A stretch of DNA of 64,000 bases, taken from positions 310,001 to 374,000 of the forward strand of contig NZ_CAKKMS010000002.1 of the NCBI RefSeq assembly GCF_918698245.1, written 5' to 3'. Made by a program: the position numbers and the translations under genes. Below the pieces are notes generated by a model. That model saw only the letters and a program-made list of their open reading frames with translations, was not told the DNA's origin and did not search any database. Each line of letters starts with the position of its first letter. Positions within the stretch are counted from its first letter, which is position 1. Shown piece by piece: positions 59,396 through 64,000 of this stretch. Origin of the DNA: Pedobacter sp. Bi126 (GTDB taxonomy: Bacteria > Bacteroidota > Bacteroidia > Sphingobacteriales > Sphingobacteriaceae).

Positions 59396-61189
59396 TTACT
59401 TTTTAGCTTGTTGTTGCTGACGCATATAATCATCTAAACGTTGTTGGAATTTAGATTTTTTCTTTTTCTCGTCAGCTGGTCTGGCTTTATTTTGCTGAAT
59501 TAAAGCGTGGATTTTATCATCATCAACCATTTTACGGATTAAGAACTGCTGCCCGAAAGTCATTAAGTTGGCCAAGAAATAATAATAGTTTAATCCGGCA
59601 GGATAGCTGTTCAATACACCTAAGAAAATAACCGGCATAATGTAACCGATGTACTTCATTTGGCCTGTAGCACCAGAAACCTGGTTGTTAAAGTAAGTCA
59701 TAATTAATGTAGAGATCGTCATCAATACACACATTAAACTTAAGTGATCGCCAATGAAAGGGATTTTTACGCCAAATTTGATAAACTCGTCATAAGTAGA
59801 TAAATCTTTCATCCAAAGGAAACTCTCACCACGTAACTCAAATAAGTTAGGGAAGAAGAAGAAGAAGGCCATTACCAAAGGCAACTGTAATACCATTGGT
59901 AAGCATCCACCCAGCGGGTTTACCCCTGCTTTCTTATATAATTTTAAATATTCCTGCTGAACCAATGTTGGATTGTCTTCACCTACTTTAGCTTTTATCT
60001 CATCCATCTCTGGTTTCAATACCCTCATTTTAGCCATTGATAGGTACGACTTGTAAGTAAGTGGTGATAAAGCAACTTTTAGTAAAATGGTTAATACCAA
60101 AATAATTAATCCGTAGTTCCAGCCAAAGCTGTTCAAGAAGTTAAATACAGGCAATACAATAAAACGGTTAATGTATTTTAAAGGCCAGTAACCCATATCA
60201 ACCTGTTGCTCTAAATCGTACCCCTGAGCTTTTAAGGCAGCGAATTTATTGGTTCCGAAATAGAATTCCATTTCATAAACCTGACTGGCCGTATGTGCAT
60301 ATGGCAATTGCATATTGGCATCATAAAACTTAACCTGGCCAGGAGCTGTTGGAATTTTAACTTCTAAACTTCCTTTTTCGAACGCTTGTTTCGAGATTAA
60401 AGAAGCTGAGAAAAAGTGTTGCTTGAATGAGAACCATTGGATTTTACCTTTCGATAACTCTTCTTTCTCATCTTTAGAAACACTTAGGTGATCTACATCG
60501 CCATCTAAATACTTGTAATAAGGGGCAGAATAACGGTGCTCACTTTCGATCGATTTTTCTTGCTGTAATAAAGTAGTCTGCCAGTTTAAGCCAATATTAT
60601 TGCCTGCAATTACTTGCTGTAAGCCAACTAAATTGATGTTGAAAGCTACTTTGTTACTTGACGCTTTTAAATCGTATACATATTCTACATATGCGTTTGC
60701 ACCATAATTGGCACGCATGGTAACTGTATTTCCGGTTTTTGTCGGGGTAAAGTATAAATTATTGGTATTAATTACCTTGCCAGCAGCATTCAGGTTTAAA
60801 CCAAATTTGTTCTGGTTACCATCAAATAAAATCAGTGGTTTTCCGGTAAAGGTTTTCTGATTCTTAACTTCAACAGAGGTAATTTTACCGCCTTTATTGC
60901 TTAAAGTGATTAGTAATTTCTCGTTTTCTAGAACAGTATTGGCTTCGGTACCAGTAATTGCGGTACCAAAAGGGCCTTTTAGGGCTAAAGAATCTACAGA
61001 TGGGTTAGCAATCGCAGCAGTTTTAGTGGTATCTTTTTGTACTGGTGTAACGCCAGCTTTTTTTGCCAATTCTATACTGTCTCTTTCTTTGGCTTTTTTA
61101 ATTTCCACCTCGTTCGGCTTCAAAAAGTAGAATGATCCTGCCAAAATGATCATAATCAGGAACAGTCCTGTAAAGGTATTTCTATCCAT
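59396..61189 (-). CDS. yidC: Membrane protein insertase YidC
   Basis: A 597-residue insertase that places proteins in the inner membrane, alone or with Sec. It has an N-terminal membrane anchor (FTGLFLIMIILAGSFYFL), a large periplasmic domain (about residues 60-350, IIGLNWQTTLLQ-type strands) and the conserved Oxa1/Alb3 core of five helices. The core reads YGLIILVLTILLKVALSPLTYKSYLSMAKMR, then NPLGGCLPMVLQLPLVMAFFFFFPNLFELRG. The C-terminal tail is rich in Q and K (QQRLDDYMRQQQQAKK). It lies 20 nt downstream of pyrG, so the two are cotranscribed, with a terminator behind it. Confidence 0.96.
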   Translation of the reverse strand: MDRNTFTGLFLIMIILAGSFYFLKPNEVEIKKAKERDSIELAKKAGVTPVQKDTTKTAAIANPSVDSLALKGPFGTAITGTEANTVLENEKLLITLSNKGGKITSVEVKNQKTFTGKPLILFDGNQNKFGLNLNAAGKVINTNNLYFTPTKTGNTVTMRANYGANAYVEYVYDLKASSNKVAFNINLVGLQQVIAGNNIGLNWQTTLLQQEKSIESEHRYSAPYYKYLDGDVDHLSVSKDEKEELSKGKIQWFSFKQHFFSASLISKQAFEKGSLEVKIPTAPGQVKFYDANMQLPYAHTASQVYEMEFYFGTNKFAALKAQGYDLEQQVDMGYWPLKYINRFIVLPVFNFLNSFGWNYGLIILVLTILLKVALSPLTYKSYLSMAKMRVLKPEMDEIKAKVGEDNPTLVQQEYLKLYKKAGVNPLGGCLPMVLQLPLVMAFFFFFPNLFELRGESFLWMKDLSTYDEFIKFGVKIPFIGDHLSLMCVLMTISTLIMTYFNNQVSGATGQMKYIGYIMPVIFLGVLNSYPAGLNYYYFLANLMTFGQQFLIRKMVDDDKIHALIQQNKARPADEKKKKSKFQQRLDDYMRQQQQAKK

Positions 61190-61209
61190 TATTTATGTAT
61201 GTACTGCTT

Positions 61210-62826
61210 TTAATTCGTTTTCTTTTTCGCAAACTCCATCGCAGCGGCGACAAATTTAACAAAAAGTGGGTGAGGATTAGCAACTGTTGATTTTAATTCT
61301 GGGTGAAACTGCCCACCAACGAAAAACGGATGATTTTTAAGCTCCACAATTTCAACTAAATTGGTTTGCGGATTCATACCTGATGCAATCATTCCTGCAT
61401 CTTCATATTGCTTTAAATAAGCATTGTTAAATTCGTAACGGTGACGGTGGCGCTCATTGATGTGCGATTTGCCGTAAATAGAAAAAGCTTTTGTTCCCTT
61501 TTTAATATCACAAGGATAAGAGCCTAAACGCATTGTTCCACCTTTATTTGTTATTTTTTTCTGCTCTTCCATCATGTTAATTACCGGATTGGCAGCATTT
61601 TCCTCAATTTCTGTAGTATGTGCATCTTTCAAACCTAAAACATTACGTCCGAATTCGATAACCGCACATTGCATACCCAGGCAGATTCCGAAGAAAGGAA
61701 TGTTATTCTCGCGAACATATTTTATGGCATCAATTTTACCTTCAATACCCCGGCTACCAAAACCTGGTGCAACTAAAACACCTTGTAAGTGACCTAATTT
61801 ATCTTTTACATTATCAGGGAAGATACCTTCAGAGTGTATATATTCTACCTTAACCTTACACTCATTTTTCGAACCTGCGTGTACAAAAGATTCTATAATT
61901 GATTTATAAGCATCAGGTAATTCTACATACTTACCGATTAAGCCAATTTTAACCTCTGCCGTAGGATTTTTTAAACGGCCCAGGAAATCTTTCCAGCTTT
62001 CCATATCAGGGTCGCTTTTGGTCGGTAATTTTAATTTCGATAAAACAGTTTTATCCAATTGTTCTTTTAACATCAACAATGGCACATCATAAATAGTAGA
62101 TGCATCCATCGATTCGACTACCGCATTGATGTTAACGTTACAAAATAAAGCAATTTTTTTTCTGATCTCAGGGCTAATGTGGTGCTCGGTTCTGCAAACT
62201 AATATATCTGGCTGTATTCCATATTCCAACAAAGCTTTAACCGAGTGTTGAGTCGGCTTGGTTTTTAACTCACCGGCAGCAGCTAAATAAGGTACCAGGG
62301 TTAAATGGATCACAATAGCATTGGTACTGCCTTCTTCCCATTTAAACTGACGAACAGCCTCAATAAATGGCAACGATTCGATATCACCCACAGTTCCACC
62401 AAGTTCTGTAATTATAATATCATATTCACCACTATCACCTAAAATACGCATGTTGCGTTTAATCTCATCAGTAATGTGGGGTACAACCTGAACTGTTTTG
62501 CCCAGATACTCACCTTTACGCTCTTTATTAATTACATTCTGGTAAATACGGCCGGTAGTAATGTTGTTTGCCTGTGATGTTGGAACGTTAAGGAAACGCT
62601 CATAATGACCAAGATCCAGATCGGTTTCAGCACCATCTTCGGTAACAAAGCATTCGCCATGTTCGTATGGATTTAAAGTTCCTGGATCGATATTAATGTA
62701 CGGATCGAATTTTTGAATGGTTACACGGTAGCCACGTGCCTGTAAAAGTTTAGCTAAAGATGCGGAAATGATGCCCTTACCTAAAGAGGAAGTAACACCG
62801 CCCGTAACAAAAATATACTTTGTCAT
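61210..62826 (-). CDS. pyrG: CTP synthase
   Basis: A 538-residue enzyme that aminates UTP to CTP with glutamine and ATP. The N-terminal amidoligase domain begins [23 protein letters not shown] and holds [15 protein letters not shown]. The C-terminal class I glutamine amidotransferase has the nucleophile Cys in [14 protein letters not shown] and the His/Glu in [10 protein letters not shown]. Length and motifs are standard. It is followed by yidC. The -7 box at 62890 may start the operon. Confidence 0.98.
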   Translation of the reverse strand: MTKYIFVTGGVTSSLGKGIISASLAKLLQARGYRVTIQKFDPYINIDPGTLNPYEHGECFVTEDGAETDLDLGHYERFLNVPTSQANNITTGRIYQNVINKERKGEYLGKTVQVVPHITDEIKRNMRILGDSGEYDIIITELGGTVGDIESLPFIEAVRQFKWEEGSTNAIVIHLTLVPYLAAAGELKTKPTQHSVKALLEYGIQPDILVCRTEHHISPEIRKKIALFCNVNINAVVESMDASTIYDVPLLMLKEQLDKTVLSKLKLPTKSDPDMESWKDFLGRLKNPTAEVKIGLIGKYVELPDAYKSIIESFVHAGSKNECKVKVEYIHSEGIFPDNVKDKLGHLQGVLVAPGFGSRGIEGKIDAIKYVRENNIPFFGICLGMQCAVIEFGRNVLGLKDAHTTEIEENAANPVINMMEEQKKITNKGGTMRLGSYPCDIKKGTKAFSIYGKSHINERHRHRYEFNNAYLKQYEDAGMIASGMNPQTNLVEIVELKNHPFFVGGQFHPELKSTVANPHPLFVKFVAAAMEFAKKKTN

Positions 62827-62889
62827 GATTGATAATTTGTGGAATTAACCAGGTGTTTTGGACCTGTTTAATTGTTTTTGTACGGGATA

Positions 62890-62897
62890 CAAAGGTA
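62890..62897 (-). promoter_or_regulatory. -7 box of the pyrG-yidC operon
   Basis: TACCTTTG on the minus strand, 63 nt before the pyrG ATG, matches TAnnTTTG exactly. The -33 box is weak. Confidence 0.5.
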
Positions 62898-62987
62898 CAA
62901 AAAATTATCGCTCGATTAGATACTTGCCAGAATATTTTTTCTCCATATTATATCTCTGATAGTGACTGTTTTAGGTAAGGTGATCAC

Positions 62988-63749
62988 CTAAAGTATCAGC
63001 GTGTAGAGTTCTTTTTTAATGTCTTCTATCTTTCTGGGGTTCTTTTTATCCTCATAACGGGTATAGAGGTCGATCATTTTTTTGAAATCTTTTTCGGTAT
63101 CGGTTCTTTTGCCTTTTGCAGGAGGAACAATGTTAAAGATAGGAACGTTTTTAGCTTCAACCTTGGTGGCAAACCAGGTAGTATTATACCGGGGTATGGC
63201 CAGGCCTAATATCATTCCAGGTAAGCCTGTAAATCCTTCAGGGCCACCTTTTAACAAAATTTCTTCACTATAGAAAGCCACCACAGTAACCGAATCGTTT
63301 ATTACTGCTATTGCTTTACGGCATTCGTAGCCTGCAATTTGGCGTACATCGTGCATGATTTTCCAGTTGAGATGGGGGATAGTGTCTTTTAAAATAAAAT
63401 CTTCGCCGCCTATTGGTTTTCTGATTACTCTTGCTTTTTTGCTAAAGTCCGTATATAATTCATTCGTATTCTCACCAGCAATAAAGAAGAAATTATTGTC
63501 GTTCAAGGTCTCTTTCGGTTTAATCTTATAAATGGAGCTACTGTCGTTAAAGCTATAATCCCAATTGGAAGTCCTGTATTTGCTCATTTTATCCCTGGCA
63601 TCGTCTGATATCCAGGTGTTTGATGCCAATTGCTGCTTTTGATTGATCTTTTTCTCGAAAGTTACTTTAGCGCTTTTGATGAAAACAGTTTGTGCACGCA
63701 CTATTATAATGGCAAAAAACAAGATTACGGTTAGTCCTAAATTTTTCAT
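62988..63749 (-). CDS. GLPGLI-family protein
   Basis: A 253-residue protein with a signal peptide (MKNLGLTVILFFAIIIVRA). The motif GPEGFTGLPGMILGL, with the GLPG core, defines the Bacteroidota GLPGLI family, and the DTIPHLNWKIMHDVRQIAGYECRKA segment is typical. Function is unknown; these genes usually stand next to outer-membrane beta-barrel genes, as here. The ATG at 63749 was chosen, 6 nt after the upstream stop; a TTG at 63755 is the alternative. Likely cotranscribed with the beta-barrel gene. Confidence 0.87.
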   Translation of the reverse strand: MKNLGLTVILFFAIIIVRAQTVFIKSAKVTFEKKINQKQQLASNTWISDDARDKMSKYRTSNWDYSFNDSSSIYKIKPKETLNDNNFFFIAGENTNELYTDFSKKARVIRKPIGGEDFILKDTIPHLNWKIMHDVRQIAGYECRKAIAVINDSVTVVAFYSEEILLKGGPEGFTGLPGMILGLAIPRYNTTWFATKVEAKNVPIFNIVPPAKGKRTDTEKDFKKMIDLYTRYEDKKNPRKIEDIKKELYTLIL

Positions 63750-63755
63750 CTTCAA

Positions 63756-64000
63756 TTATTTTTTATCTTGTTTAACAAAGTTTCCGGTTAAATTATAGGT
63801 GATGCCAATTAACACGTACCTCGGAATAAAGCTATTGGTGTATTCGCTGATGTTATTGCCTCCAACGTAACGGTTATAGCCGATTTTTTCGGCCAGAATA
63901 TCAGAAATGGATACTTTAAGCTCTAATTCTTGTGATTTGAGCATCTTTTTTGATAAATAGGCATTCCACAAGGCAATATTTATTGGTGTGCTAAATGAAG
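63756..64000 (-). CDS. C-terminal end of an outer-membrane beta-barrel protein (partial)
   Basis: The frame is open to the right edge, so the gene starts outside. The last 81 residues read STPINIALWNAYLSKKMLK... and end in a typical membrane strand, VLIGITYNLTGNF, followed by a short tail. This is the C-terminus of the TonB-receptor-like 'outer membrane beta-barrel family' (OMP_b-brl_3 type). It lies immediately upstream of the GLPGLI gene. The N-terminal carboxypeptidase-like and plug domains are not visible. Confidence 0.75.
   Translation of the reverse strand, partial: SFSTPINIALWNAYLSKKMLKSQELELKVSISDILAEKIGYNRYVGGNNISEYTNSFIPRYVLIGITYNLTGNFVKQDKK

Overview
The window looks like chromosomal DNA of a Sphingobacteriaceae-type bacterium (Bacteroidota, probably Pedobacter or a close relative). 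This is an inference from gene content: a FecI/FecR sigma pair driving a SusC/SusD pair, GLPGLI and outer-membrane beta-barrel proteins, a large alpha-2-macroglobulin next to PbpC, promoters with the Bacteroidota -7 box TAnnTTTG, and weak Shine-Dalgarno sequences. No rRNA, CRISPR array or replication origin was seen.

Layout. 0-17 kb is mostly core: a lysoplasmalogenase, pbpC and an alpha-2-macroglobulin gene split by a REP-associated transposase with its palindromes, topA, glutathione peroxidase, aquaporin and a WalJ-like metallo-hydrolase. 17-19.2 kb has a divergent MarR/MFS pair with matching operators; the 3' end of the MFS gene is present three times in tandem. 19.4-24.7 kb is a glucuronide unit: a LacI-type regulator with a perfect 18-bp operator, then a GH2 beta-glucuronidase-like enzyme, a fructuronate-reductase-like SDR and mannonate dehydratase UxuA. 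25.76 kb carries tRNA-Arg(UCU). It is followed by an all-minus-strand accessory block (26.1-31.2 kb): a lipoprotein, an unknown helical protein, a RusA-like resolvase, an Abi_C-type abortive-infection protein, and a Schlafen/AlbA_2 ATP-binding protein with a C-terminal RNA-recognition motif. This block is the best candidate for an undescribed (defence-like) system.

31.5-38 kb holds a DUF1826-like protein, a GH31 enzyme with a PA14 insert and a GH3 enzyme, which together suggest xyloglucan-type oligosaccharide breakdown. 39-48.5 kb has a PhyH-type dioxygenase, a possible small RNA, the FecI-FecR-SusC-SusD uptake locus and a PhnX-like HAD hydrolase. 49-56 kb has a lipoprotein, a MaoC hydratase, a TonB-dependent receptor behind an inverted repeat, a PaaI-type thioesterase and a SpmA-SpmB fusion. 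56-64 kb is core again: an S9 peptidase, yidC, pyrG, a GLPGLI protein and the end of an outer-membrane beta-barrel gene.

The most pervasive non-coding signal is a family of degenerate 7-bp-period arrays. At six genes the array starts 0-4 nt after the stop codon with the G/T-rich strand as the sense strand. Two other dispersed intergenic families (GTCAT-initiated elements and REP palindromes) are also visible.
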